Positions 7,753 to 14,888 of a stretch of DNA of 15,933 nucleotides are shown one piece after another (position 1 is the first letter of the stretch; each line of letters starts with the position of its first letter). The stretch spans positions 1-15,933 of the forward strand of contig JBILNK010000098.1 in NCBI GenBank assembly GCA_044375105.1, given 5' to 3'. Below the pieces are notes generated by a model. It did not search any database and was not told where the DNA came from. It saw only the letters and a list, made by a program, of their open reading frames with translations. The stretch is from JBIKLM01 sp044375105. GTDB taxonomy: Bacteria; Planctomycetota; UBA1135; GCA-002686595. A program made the translations under genes and the position numbers.

Positions 7753-8241
7753 TCAGAGCTCGTCTTGCAGGCGACTCAACGCGTCCTGGCTGGCCTGATC
7801 CCGGTTGAAGAGCCGCCAGGCGGAGCTGGCGCGCAGCAGGAAGGCCCCCGGGCCGAGCAAGCAGGCCAACTGATAGACCGCCGGGCCGGGCCGGGGGCCC
7901 GCCAGTTGGCCGAGGCTGGTCAAGGCGGGTGCAGCGGCCAAAGCCAGGAAACCGCACAGGGCGGTGGCCAGCAGCAGGGCGGCGCGGCGTCGGGCGGGAG
8001 CCCGTGCGGCGCAGGCCAGGGCGGTCAGGGCCAGGGCGGGGACGCCGGCGAGCAGCGCGGCGGAGGCGCTGCCGGTCAGGGCTGGGGCGGCGGCCGCCCA
8101 CGCCAGCAGCCAGAAGAGCAGCGGCCCCAGGCCGCGGCGCAGGGGCTCGAGCGCGCGCAGCGGATCGCTCGCTGGGCGCTCCTCGGGCGGCAGCGCGGCG
8201 GCTCGTTCGCGCAGCTGGCGCTTCCGGAGGGCATCGGCCAT
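7753..8241 (-). CDS. Small four-helix membrane protein of unknown function
   Basis: The 162-residue product begins with a charged segment (MADALRKRQLRERAAALPPE) expected to stay in the cytoplasm. Four hydrophobic segments follow, at about 39-56, 58-79, 87-106 and 121-138, and the protein ends with a short polar tail. Positive residues between segments 2 and 3 (RAPARRR) support a cytoplasmic loop there. I recognise no family. The ATG at 8241 is chosen because GGAG lies 2-5 bases upstream; an in-frame ATG at 8367 would only add a Pro/Arg-rich stretch unlike the rest. The gene stands alone, convergent with the hydrolase gene and divergent from the beta-helix gene. The opposite strand is also open here, but its Gln/Gly-rich product looks like the mirror of Leu/Ala codons. 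Confidence 0.65.
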   Translation of the reverse strand: MADALRKRQLRERAAALPPEERPASDPLRALEPLRRGLGPLLFWLLAWAAAAPALTGSASAALLAGVPALALTALACAARAPARRRAALLLATALCGFLALAAAPALTSLGQLAGPRPGPAVYQLACLLGPGAFLLRASSAWRLFNRDQASQDALSRLQDEL

Positions 8242-8484
8242 GGCTCCAGCCTGGGACCCGCGGGGTCGAATTTCTTCTCCTGGGTTCCCCAGGGGCCGGC
8301 CAAGGGAGCGGGCGAGCGGGGGGCCGGCCCTCGCCGCCCAAGGCCTGGGAGTCTTGCGGGACGTCATCCCTTACGCATCCGGGAAACACCCGAGCGCTGG
8401 GCCGCCCGGCGGAACCTGGGGGGTCACCCGGGCGCTCCCGGGGCGCCGGCCACGGGCCGGGCGTGGAGCTCGTCCTCCGGAGCA

Positions 8485-8547
8485 GGGTCGTCCCCGGCCG
8501 GCCGGGGCTCTCGACCCCGGGGCCCTTGGGGCCGCCGGGCCCGGGGG
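8485..8547. repeat. Two adjacent strong GC palindromes
   Basis: CCCCGGCCGGCCGGGG at 8492-8507 is a perfect 16-base palindrome. It is framed by GGGTCG (8485-8490) and CGACCC (8512-8517), so the whole block can form a long stem or cruciform. Directly after it, CCCCGGGGCCC (8515-8525) faces GGGCCCGGGGG (8537-8547), a second stem with one unpaired base. The two stems share bases 8515-8517. They lie between divergent genes, where a terminator is not expected. Confidence 0.6.
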
Positions 8548-8687
8548 AGCGGATGATCCCAGGCAGCTCGGCGCCCAGAAAACGGGTCTCCCGGGGGCCT
8601 TGGCAGGCCGCGCGCTCTCCGTATCCTGGGGCTGCTGCCCAATTCAGGTCCCGCCGGTGACGGGGGGCTTTGTTGAGCTATTTCTTT

Positions 8688-8703
8688 GGACTCTCCCGAG
8701 TCC
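8688..8703 (+). promoter_or_regulatory. Inverted repeat upstream of the beta-helix gene
   Basis: GGACTC (8688-8693) and GAGTCC (8698-8703) are exact complements around TCCC, ending 13 bases before the ATG at 8717. It could be an operator or a small hairpin in the mRNA leader. It falls where a ribosome binding site would be, and none is visible there. Confidence 0.35.
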
Positions 8704-8716
8704 GCCCGTCCAGACC

Positions 8717-10258
8717 ATGCGCTTTCCGACCCTGCCCCTGCGCCCGCTGGCCATGCTGGCGCTTCTGCTCCTGCTGGTGCCTGGCGCGCTCGGCCAAGGT
8801 TTTCCGGGCTTCCCCGAAGGACGCGAGTTCTTCGTGGCCCAGAACGGCAACAACGCCGATCCGGGCACCCTGCAAAAGCCCTGGAAGACGGTTTCCTACG
8901 CCCTGCGCCGGGCCAATCTGCCGGGCGACAAAGTCTTCCTGCGCTCCGGGACCTACCCGCTCACGGGCACCCTGCGCTTCCTGCACGACGGCTCGGAGAT
9001 CGGCGGGCCGATCACCCTGGCAACCTACCCGCTGGATCTCGAGCGCGCCGTGTTGGACGGCAACAACCTGCCCTCCAACACGAGCGCCATGCTGGATCTG
9101 AGCGAGCGCCGCTTCATCGACATCAAGGGGCTCGAGCTGCGCAACATGCGCAAGAGCACCGTGCCCCACACGATGGTGCTGGTCGGCGGCCGCGCCGACC
9201 ACCTGCGCTTCCTCGGCAACGTCTTCCACACCCTCGAGCCGTTCAACGGCTACCAGGGCTCCGGGCGCGTGCTGGCTTTCGTGGCCGGACCCAGCCAGGC
9301 GATTCGCGACATCGAGATCGCGGACAATGAACTTTTCGAGTGCTTGACCGGCAAGGCGCCCCTGGTCGAGTTCGCGGGTCGCGTGGAAGCGGTCCGTTTC
9401 ACGGAAAACCTGCTGCGCGACAACGAGACCCAGGCGGCCCTGTTGCTGCGGCAGCCGAACAAACTGCAGCTGTTCGCCGGCGCCCTGATCGGCACCGGCT
9501 CCCCGCGGGACTTCCTGTTCCGCAGCAACTCGATCCAGCGGCACTCCGACGTGCAGCTGGGCGGCGCCGGGATCTTGATCGCGGCTGGCCGCGACGTGCT
9601 GATCCAGCGCAACCGCCTGAGCGACAATTGGATCGGCCTGCAGATCGGCGCCCCGGGCAGCGGAGGCGACGTGCGCAACGTGCGCCTCGAGAGCAATTTC
9701 GTCGAGCGCTCGCTGTACCAGGGCATCGCCCTGGGCGGGGCACCGGTCGCCCTGGCCTCTCAAGTCGACGCCATTGACGTGATCAATAACACCTGCTTCG
9801 ACAACGGCCGCGGGCTGCAGCTCGGGCCGGATGCGGGCAGCCTGGTGCTCGGTCAAGCCAGCCGGGTGCGTCTGATCGGCAACCTGGTCGTGGCGGCCAG
9901 CAGCGGATCGGCCCAGAACGTGGCGATCGCGCGCGTGACCGGCAGCACCAACCCGGACATCCAGTTGAACACCAACCTGTACTGGAGCCTGAACGGCCAG
10001 CCGCCGATTTTCGAGCCCCAGGAGGGGCTGCTGTTGCCAGGCTTGTCCCTATGGCAAGCCGTCACCGGTCAGGATTCCGGGTCGCTGCAGGCGGACCCGC
10101 TTTTGTCGCTGCCTTCCGCCGGCGATCTGACCCTGACCGGCGCGAGCCCGGCCCGCGACGCGGCGCTGACGCTGCCCGGCAGCTTCGCACTGACCGACTT
10201 CTTCGGGCAACCGCGGCCCGCCGGATCCTTCGCGGACATCGGCGCCCACGAGTTCTGA
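8717..10258 (+). CDS. Secreted right-handed parallel beta-helix protein
   Basis: The 513-residue product starts with a good Sec signal peptide: Arg2 and Arg9, a Leu-rich core at about 11-21, and probable cleavage after ALG at 26. Residues 33-90 match the start of many right-handed beta-helix proteins (PWKTVSYALRRANLPGDKV, then a 'sGTY' turn). Residues 130-440 show repeated coils with an Asn in each turn (FLGNVF, IADNELF, FTENLL, FRSNSI, IQRNRL, LESNFV, INNTCF, IGNLV), the Asn ladder of such folds. The C-terminus (DFFGQPRPAGSFADIGAHEF) fits the 'choice-of-anchor Q' type seen in secreted proteins. Such folds include polysaccharide lyases and surface adhesins, but no catalytic site is evident. 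ATG 8717 is chosen for the signal peptide; the frame is open far upstream, but only because of base composition. Confidence 0.88.
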   Translation: MRFPTLPLRPLAMLALLLLLVPGALGQGFPGFPEGREFFVAQNGNNADPGTLQKPWKTVSYALRRANLPGDKVFLRSGTYPLTGTLRFLHDGSEIGGPITLATYPLDLERAVLDGNNLPSNTSAMLDLSERRFIDIKGLELRNMRKSTVPHTMVLVGGRADHLRFLGNVFHTLEPFNGYQGSGRVLAFVAGPSQAIRDIEIADNELFECLTGKAPLVEFAGRVEAVRFTENLLRDNETQAALLLRQPNKLQLFAGALIGTGSPRDFLFRSNSIQRHSDVQLGGAGILIAAGRDVLIQRNRLSDNWIGLQIGAPGSGGDVRNVRLESNFVERSLYQGIALGGAPVALASQVDAIDVINNTCFDNGRGLQLGPDAGSLVLGQASRVRLIGNLVVAASSGSAQNVAIARVTGSTNPDIQLNTNLYWSLNGQPPIFEPQEGLLLPGLSLWQAVTGQDSGSLQADPLLSLPSAGDLTLTGASPARDAALTLPGSFALTDFFGQPRPAGSFADIGAHEF

Positions 10259-10589
10259 TCGCGCTCCGGCCGATCGGGTCGCGACGGCTCCGCAAGCACC
10301 TGCAACGCAACTCTTGGGCGGGTGGCCTCGGCCAATCGACCGAAACCCTAAGGGTGTGGATCGAGGCGGCCTCAAGACGGTCTTACTCCTTCGAAGACCC
10401 CGGAGCCGGCTTCCAGATGGCCGGGTCGTCGCGCTTTGGCAGGGGGTACCAATCGCCCGGCGCCCCGGGACCGCCGCGGTGCAGCACGACGCTCCCGACC
10501 TCGGAACCGCCGCCGCAGCGATCTGCCCGGGCTCAAGCGGCGGCCAGGGCCGCTCCGATACCTCTAATTCGTTCCGCCCACCCCGCCCC
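10259..10589. other. 331-base intergenic region with small dyads
   Basis: No convincing gene is seen. Right after the beta-helix stop, TCGCG (10259-10263) and CGCGA (10280-10284) could form a weak end-of-gene hairpin without a T-run. Further on are ACCCT-A-AGGGT (10345-10355) and a cluster in which AAGAC (10374-10378) and AAGAC (10394-10398), 20 bases apart, flank GTCTT (10380-10384). Such spaced half-sites can be operators. No clear promoter or ribosome binding site precedes the next gene. The frame of that gene stays open back to an ATG at 10314, but the added residues look non-coding. Confidence 0.4.
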
Positions 10590-11309
10590 GTGAAGAACCA
10601 GCGCCTGGATTACGAACTGCTGGCCGAGTCCCTCCGGGACCGGCAGCTGGTCCCGATCGACGCCCTGAACCACGTGCTGCACCAGGTGCAGTCCACAGGT
10701 GCCCTGCTTTCTGCCCTGTTGGTCAAGGACGGTCTGATCAGCGACTACGAGCTGTCCCAGGTGGCTTGCGACGTGTTCGGGCTGCCGTTCCTGCCGGTCG
10801 ACCAGTACTCGCCGGACAAGGCCCTGCTGGCGCTGCTGGACCCCGACTTCCTGCGCCACTACGCGCTGGTGCCCTTGGACAAGCGCGGCAAGCTGGTGGT
10901 CATGGCCCTGCCCGGGGTCGTGCCGGCCGAGGTGCTTGTCCAGGCCGAGGCCTTCCTGCAAGCCAAGATCGTGCCGGTGGTCGGCACCGTGGTAAGCAAC
11001 CAGCACTGGCTCGAAGAGAACCTGCCGCCGCCCCAGGCCTTGCGGATCGACATGGAAGCCGAGGGCGGCGAATGGGCCTCGGTGCTCGACATGGGCGACA
11101 CGGCGGTCCAGACCATTCTCGAGGGCGGGGAAGCGGAGCCTTTGCAGGATCCGAGCTTGGTGGAGCTCGAGGCCAGCCTGGGGTTGCTGGACATCGCCGA
11201 AGATCCTTCGCAAGGCGGCCTGCGCCGGAGCAGCAGCGAGGACAGCCTGGAATTCGAGCTGCCGCAGCTGCCGGACCTGGACGACGACGCCCGCGGCAGC
11301 GCGGCTTGA
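10590..11309 (+). CDS. Stand-alone GspE/MshE N-terminal (MshEN-like) domain protein without ATPase
   Basis: The product is 239 residues from a GTG. Residues 10-62 form two 24-residue units (10-33 and 39-62) separated by five residues, the layout of the MshEN domain found at the front of type II secretion and type IV pilus ATPases. Residues 63-155 continue as the second GspE N-terminal subdomain (FGLPFLPVDQY, then LRHYALVPLDKRGKLVVMAL). The secretion ATPase that normally follows is missing. Residues 160-239 form an acidic, low-complexity tail with no recognised domain. In MshE-type proteins the paired motifs bind cyclic di-GMP, but here the RLG starts are LLA and LLS, so binding is doubtful. 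A regulator or partner of a secretion or pilus machine is a reasonable guess; no such machine is in the window. Confidence 0.75.
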   Translation: MKNQRLDYELLAESLRDRQLVPIDALNHVLHQVQSTGALLSALLVKDGLISDYELSQVACDVFGLPFLPVDQYSPDKALLALLDPDFLRHYALVPLDKRGKLVVMALPGVVPAEVLVQAEAFLQAKIVPVVGTVVSNQHWLEENLPPPQALRIDMEAEGGEWASVLDMGDTAVQTILEGGEAEPLQDPSLVELEASLGLLDIAEDPSQGGLRRSSSEDSLEFELPQLPDLDDDARGSAA

Positions 11310-11338
11310 GCCCGCGGCCAGGGCCGGGCTTAGCGGGC
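11310..11338 (+). terminator. Hairpin after the MshEN-like gene, terminator-like
   Basis: GCCCGC (11310-11315) begins immediately after the stop codon and pairs with GCGGGC (11333-11338). The 17 bases between them are GC-rich and can pair further. No T-run follows. The rest of the space to the Tat gene (11339-11538) shows nothing I can assign. Confidence 0.35.
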
Positions 11339-11538
11339 CGGACTCAGGTCGGGCCGATCGGTTTACGCGCTGGATTTGCAGTTCCCCAGGATCCGCGACG
11401 GATCGGTCGCGGGCGCCGGATCGCAGCCGCTGTCCCGCGGCGCCCAATGTCCCTGCGCAGCTTCGGTCGAGCGGACGCCGTGTCGCTCGCCTGCCCCCTC
11501 GCCGAAGGACCGGACCGGCCTGGACCGCCACTTCGTTT

Positions 11539-11559
11539 GCCCTGATCGCTCCCCAGGGC
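11539..11559 (-). terminator. Hairpin after the TatA/B gene, terminator-like
   Basis: GCCCTG (11539-11544) and CAGGGC (11554-11559) are exact complements around nine bases, starting 9 bases past the minus-strand stop of the Tat gene. In the minus direction AAACG follows rather than a T-run, so this is only a candidate. Confidence 0.3.
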
Positions 11560-11568
11560 GAGCCCGCC

Positions 11569-12033
11569 TCACTCCGACTTGGTCGGCTCTGGGCTCTGCG
11601 CTTGGGCCTCGGGGGCCGGCGCGGAGGCTTGGGACCCTGGGTGCGCGGGGGGCGCCAGCCCCGCGGCAGCGGCGGCGCCCGCGTAGGGCGCGGGCGGACC
11701 GGCCCCGTCGCGGGAGCCCTCTACGCTCGCCGTTGCTCCCGCAGGCGGGGCGGCCGGATGGCGACCGCGCTGCACGCTGTCCGCGGCGCGCACCGGCTTG
11801 GGCGCCTCGACCAGCCGGCGCGGATCGAGGTCCTGGGCCGCCTGCCGGGCCTGACGCAGCTCTTCGTCCAGGCCGCTTTCGCGCCGCAGATCCTGGACCG
11901 CCTTCTTGGCTTTGGCCAGCTGCCCGGCCGCCTGACCAGCGACCTCCGGCAATCGGCGCCCGAAGACCAGCACCGCGACCACCGCGATCAGCAGCAGCTC
12001 GGTGGGGTTGACGTTGTTGATGAACAGCAGCAT
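11569..12033 (-). CDS. tatA: Sec-independent translocase TatA/TatB-family protein
   Basis: TatA/B proteins form the pore-related part of the twin-arginine system, which exports folded proteins across the inner membrane. The 154-residue product has a single transmembrane helix at about 10-24 (PTELLLIAVVAVLVF), then the hinge FGRRLPEVAGQ and a charged amphipathic helix to about 70. Residues 75-154 form a long Ala/Pro-rich, probably disordered tail. The FG-xx-LPE hinge is closest to TatA; the length is nearer TatB, so the subtype is not certain. A G-rich stretch (GGGGGCGGG) lies just before the ATG and could serve as ribosome binding site, and TAGAAT about 12 bases upstream is a possible -10 box. 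tatC is not in the window. A CCGACC-G-GGTCGG dyad lies upstream at 12066-12078. Confidence 0.88.
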   Translation of the reverse strand: MLLFINNVNPTELLLIAVVAVLVFGRRLPEVAGQAAGQLAKAKKAVQDLRRESGLDEELRQARQAAQDLDPRRLVEAPKPVRAADSVQRGRHPAAPPAGATASVEGSRDGAGPPAPYAGAAAAAGLAPPAHPGSQASAPAPEAQAQSPEPTKSE

Positions 12034-12491
12034 GGCCCGCCCCCGATTCTAGCTGCGCCGCGGATCCGACCGGGTCGGTCCCCAGCGCGGGACCGAGGGC
12101 CGGCGCTCGAGCCAGGGCAACGCGGCTTCGGGGGCGGGCGCCCCGACCCGGCCGGCTGCGGGCATCTGGGCCCCTCGGACGGGACGCTCGACCGGTTCCG
12201 CGGGGGGCCAGACCGGCTCTACAGCGCGCGAGCGGCCGGTTCTCGGCGCCTGCTCGCCCGCCCGCGCGAGCCGCGTCCCTGCGCGGACCCTGCCGCGTGC
12301 AGCGCGCCCGGTCCCAAACGGACCGCCGGCGACGGCTCAAGGCTCCCAGGGTCAGCACGGCCTCCGCGGACAGCGGCGGGCTCCCGATTCCGCTCACGCC
12401 AGAGTTCCGCAGATCCTGGGCCACCTACGCTGGTCCCCCTCCCCGCCCGCGGTCCAGCGCCCCTGCCCCTGCCCGCGGCGCGGTGTCGGCC
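12034..12491. other. 458-base region between the LptD-like and Tat genes
   Basis: No complete gene could be supported. On the minus strand a frame is open from 12336 to a TAG at 12051-12049 (96 codons with stop). Its end reads like protein (EPVWPPAEPVERPVRGAQ, then a Pro/Arg-rich tail), but its only ATG starts about 38 residues before the end. Another minus frame is open upstream (ELWRERNREPAAVRGG) and stops within this stretch. A broken gene, a leader, or chance openness in GC-rich DNA are all possible. The CCGACC-G-GGTCGG dyad at 12066-12078 may be an operator for the Tat gene. Confidence 0.35.
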
Positions 12492-14888
12492 TCAATTGGC
12501 GAACAGCCGCTCGCGGCTCTCGGAGCGCTTGTTGGCCGACAGCAGCGGCTTGATGCCGATCCCGAAGCTGGTGCCTTCGCCGGCGCGAAAGCTGACCGCC
12601 AGCTCGAACAGCAGGTCGTGGCCGTAGCGCTTGATCGCCGCGCGCGAGCCCAGGGAGCCCTGGTCGAGCAGGTCGAATTCCTGGCGGCCCTCGATGTCCC
12701 ACTTGGGCGTGAAGCGATACACCGCGCCGAGGGTGGCCGCCTCGAAACGTGGATCGCCGGCCAGGTCCCGGCCGCGGAAGAAAGCCAGCTGCAGATCGAG
12801 GTCGCGGCGCGGGAATAGCTCGAGCTGTGTGCCGGCGTAGACCGTCTCGCCGTTGTCGAGATCGTAGCGCCCGTCGTGGGACAAGCGCAGGGGCACCGGG
12901 CCCACCGAGGTGTCGAGCGAGCTGAACACCCCGACCGGCTGCCAGCCGCGCTCGAGCAGGCTCGAGTCCTGCACGTGGCTGGCGCGGATCTCGCCGTCGA
13001 ACTTGGCCGGGAAAAGCGGAAAACTGGCCCGTCCGCGCAGCGCCAGGTCGACGAACTGTCCATCGGCCAGGCTCTCGAGCTCGTCCAGCACCAGCGGCGG
13101 CAGGCTGCTGCGCTCGTCGACGACGTCCTGGCGGAAGCTGACGCTGGGGGCCAGCTCCTGCAGGCTGGTCTGCGCATCGCCGCGCCACAGCACCTGGGTC
13201 AGCTTGAGGCCGGCGAAACCGAGCGCGCGGCCGATCTGGTCCTCTTCTTGGCCCGATTCGGTCCAGCCGGTGGTGGCCAGGTCGGCGAAGGGCGTGGCGA
13301 TCACCCCGCTCTTGCCCAGCGGCACGGGCAATTCGAGGCGCTGCTTCTGATGGGCCCGCAGCAGGTCGGCCTCGCCGAAGTTGTCCTCGAAGGGCGCCTC
13401 GAAGTTCGAGTCGCCCTGCTGGCGATCGTAGGCGCCGAGGCGCACGTCGAAGCCGTGGTGCAGGGCCTGCCCGAACAGCCGCGCGATCTCCCGGCGCTGC
13501 AGGATGAAGTTGTACTCCGGCAAGCGGCCGAGGCCGTTGTTGGCCGAATTGAGCGGCCCCGAGACGATCAGGTTCTGCATGCGCCCCGGGCGCGCCTGCC
13601 GCCAGTTGAGGAAGCTGTCGCGCTCCTCATAGCGCAGATAGTCGTTCTCGAAGAACTCGGACTGCACCCCCGGATCGCTCTGCAGCGTCAGGGCCAGGTC
13701 GATGTATTCGCCGGTGTTGCGCTTGAAGCGGCCCCGCGAGCGCAGCCAGGTGCGCAGGGTGTCGCGGTCCTCCTCGGGCACCTGCACCAGGCCACGGTCC
13801 TCGGCGTCGTCCGGGATCAGACCCAGCTCGGTGTTCCAGAGGTAGTTGTCTCCGGATTGCAGCTTGAGTCCCGGGTCGAACAACAGACCGCGCGAACCGA
13901 AGTAATTGAGGTCGAAGCGCAGGCGCGCGCGAAAGCTCTCGGCATCGCCACCCAGCCAGCGGTTGATACGCTGTCCGAGTTCTTCCTTGACGTCGCGGTT
14001 GTATTCGAAGCCGAGCACCGTGCCGAAGCGCGCCTCCTGGCCGACCTTGAGACCGCCTAGGCTCGGTTCGCCTTCCTCGTTGGCCACGTAGTTGATCGGC
14101 GGGAGCGGCAGGGTCAACCAGTCGCGCAGTCGGACTTGATTCTGTTTGAGGCGCACCTCGTAGGGGTTCTCTGGATCGGGCGTGCGCCGCATGCGCAGAT
14201 CGCCGGTCATGATGTAGTAGCTGGGCACGCCGAACTCCGACGTGGTCAGCTTGGCGCGCCGGCTGGCCAGCGAGCCGTCGGCAGAGATCCGCAGCCAATC
14301 GGCCTGGATCTTGAGCACGTAATCGCTGCCGCCCAGGCGCTCGCGGAACGAGTAGTTGGCGCCGCGGATCCAGCCCTGCCCGTCGACGCGGTCGATGTAG
14401 ACCGCGTCGGCGAAGAAAACCCGACGGCCGTCTTGGAAGTACTCGACCGGGCCCTCGAAATAGACCTCGCGGACGTGCTGGAGCAGCGGGTCGTCGAACA
14501 GGTCCCGCAGCAGCTCCGGCGCCGGACCGCTGTCCACGAACTCCGGCTGCGCCGCGGTGTCGAAGGGTTGGCTCAGGCGTAGGTCGTCCGCGGGGCGGCG
14601 TTCGCGCTGGCCGAAATCAAAGAACTCCAGCTCGCGATCGACCCAGCAGACGGCCCAGGTGGCGCGGAATTCGTTGCGGCCGTCGCCGACCTTCGGCATC
14701 TGGAAGATCAGCAGTTTGTTGTCCCCGTCGGTGCGTGTGTCCATCGACGCGAAGCCGAAGGGCAGGCTCTCCTGGGCCTGCTGGGCGGGAGCGTCGACCG
14801 ACGCGGCTGTCGACTGCCCGCGCAAGCTGGGAGCGGCGGCCAGGAGCGCCAGGGCGGCTCGGCCGAAAACGAGACCGTGCGATGCCAT
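12492..14888 (-). CDS. LptD-like outer-membrane protein (OstA/Imp family)
   Basis: LptD is the outer-membrane barrel that inserts LPS into the cell surface. This 798-residue protein starts MASHGLVFGRAALALLAAAP, a probable signal peptide ending near residue 24. Residues of about 60-250 look like the periplasmic OstA-type domain, with alternating beta segments such as VYFEGPVEYFQDGRRVFFAD. From about 260 to the end, repeated amphipathic strands with aromatic residues fit a large beta-barrel, closing with the strand-like TSFGIGIKPLLS. Only one cysteine is present (in WAVCWVD), so the two inter-domain disulfides of E. coli LptD cannot form. The ATG at 14888 overlaps the stop of the upstream LptA-like gene in TGATG, which decides the start and suggests coupled translation. 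A longer frame runs to 15044, but those residues are not signal-like. The family call rests on pattern and neighbour; similarity to E. coli LptD is distant. Confidence 0.75.
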   Translation of the reverse strand: MASHGLVFGRAALALLAAAPSLRGQSTAASVDAPAQQAQESLPFGFASMDTRTDGDNKLLIFQMPKVGDGRNEFRATWAVCWVDRELEFFDFGQRERRPADDLRLSQPFDTAAQPEFVDSGPAPELLRDLFDDPLLQHVREVYFEGPVEYFQDGRRVFFADAVYIDRVDGQGWIRGANYSFRERLGGSDYVLKIQADWLRISADGSLASRRAKLTTSEFGVPSYYIMTGDLRMRRTPDPENPYEVRLKQNQVRLRDWLTLPLPPINYVANEEGEPSLGGLKVGQEARFGTVLGFEYNRDVKEELGQRINRWLGGDAESFRARLRFDLNYFGSRGLLFDPGLKLQSGDNYLWNTELGLIPDDAEDRGLVQVPEEDRDTLRTWLRSRGRFKRNTGEYIDLALTLQSDPGVQSEFFENDYLRYEERDSFLNWRQARPGRMQNLIVSGPLNSANNGLGRLPEYNFILQRREIARLFGQALHHGFDVRLGAYDRQQGDSNFEAPFEDNFGEADLLRAHQKQRLELPVPLGKSGVIATPFADLATTGWTESGQEEDQIGRALGFAGLKLTQVLWRGDAQTSLQELAPSVSFRQDVVDERSSLPPLVLDELESLADGQFVDLALRGRASFPLFPAKFDGEIRASHVQDSSLLERGWQPVGVFSSLDTSVGPVPLRLSHDGRYDLDNGETVYAGTQLELFPRRDLDLQLAFFRGRDLAGDPRFEAATLGAVYRFTPKWDIEGRQEFDLLDQGSLGSRAAIKRYGHDLLFELAVSFRAGEGTSFGIGIKPLLSANKRSESRERLFAN

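Larger units (their letters stand above)
8242..8716. other. 475-base divergent intergenic region, palindrome-rich
   Basis: This space separates the minus-strand membrane-protein gene from the plus-strand beta-helix gene. It is extremely GC-rich and holds no convincing gene; the frames that stay open give Pro/Arg/Gly-rich products. Its main content is the GC stems at 8485-8547 and a smaller dyad at 8688-8703. The only AT-rich patch is about 8670-8687, just before the beta-helix gene. No clear -35/-10 pair could be assigned for either gene. Confidence 0.6.

Noticed and set aside
7744..8556. Plus-strand Gln/Gly-rich frame over the small membrane protein
   Set aside because: The Gln/Gly-rich repeats mirror Leu/Ala/Pro codons on the minus strand, where four plausible membrane helices and a ribosome binding site are seen.
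7964..8716. Long in-frame N-terminal extension of the beta-helix protein
   Set aside because: The signal peptide begins at the ATG at 8717; the extension is Arg/Pro/Gly-rich and crosses the palindromic gap.
10314..10589. Longer start for the MshEN-like protein
   Set aside because: The added residues look like untranslated GC-rich sequence, whereas the domain begins right after the GTG at 10590.
11310..11568. tRNA or other structured RNA between the MshEN-like and Tat genes
   Set aside because: No T-loop GGTTCGA-type segment or cloverleaf spacing could be found; only simple hairpins are present.
11363..12424. 353-codon minus-strand frame across the Tat gene
   Set aside because: It overlaps the Tat gene in another frame, and its Arg/Ala/Gly-rich product is shadow-like.
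12876..14060. 394-codon plus-strand frame opposite the LptD-like gene
   Set aside because: The minus strand has the signal peptide, the barrel-like strand pattern and the coupled start; the plus product shows mirrored codon use.
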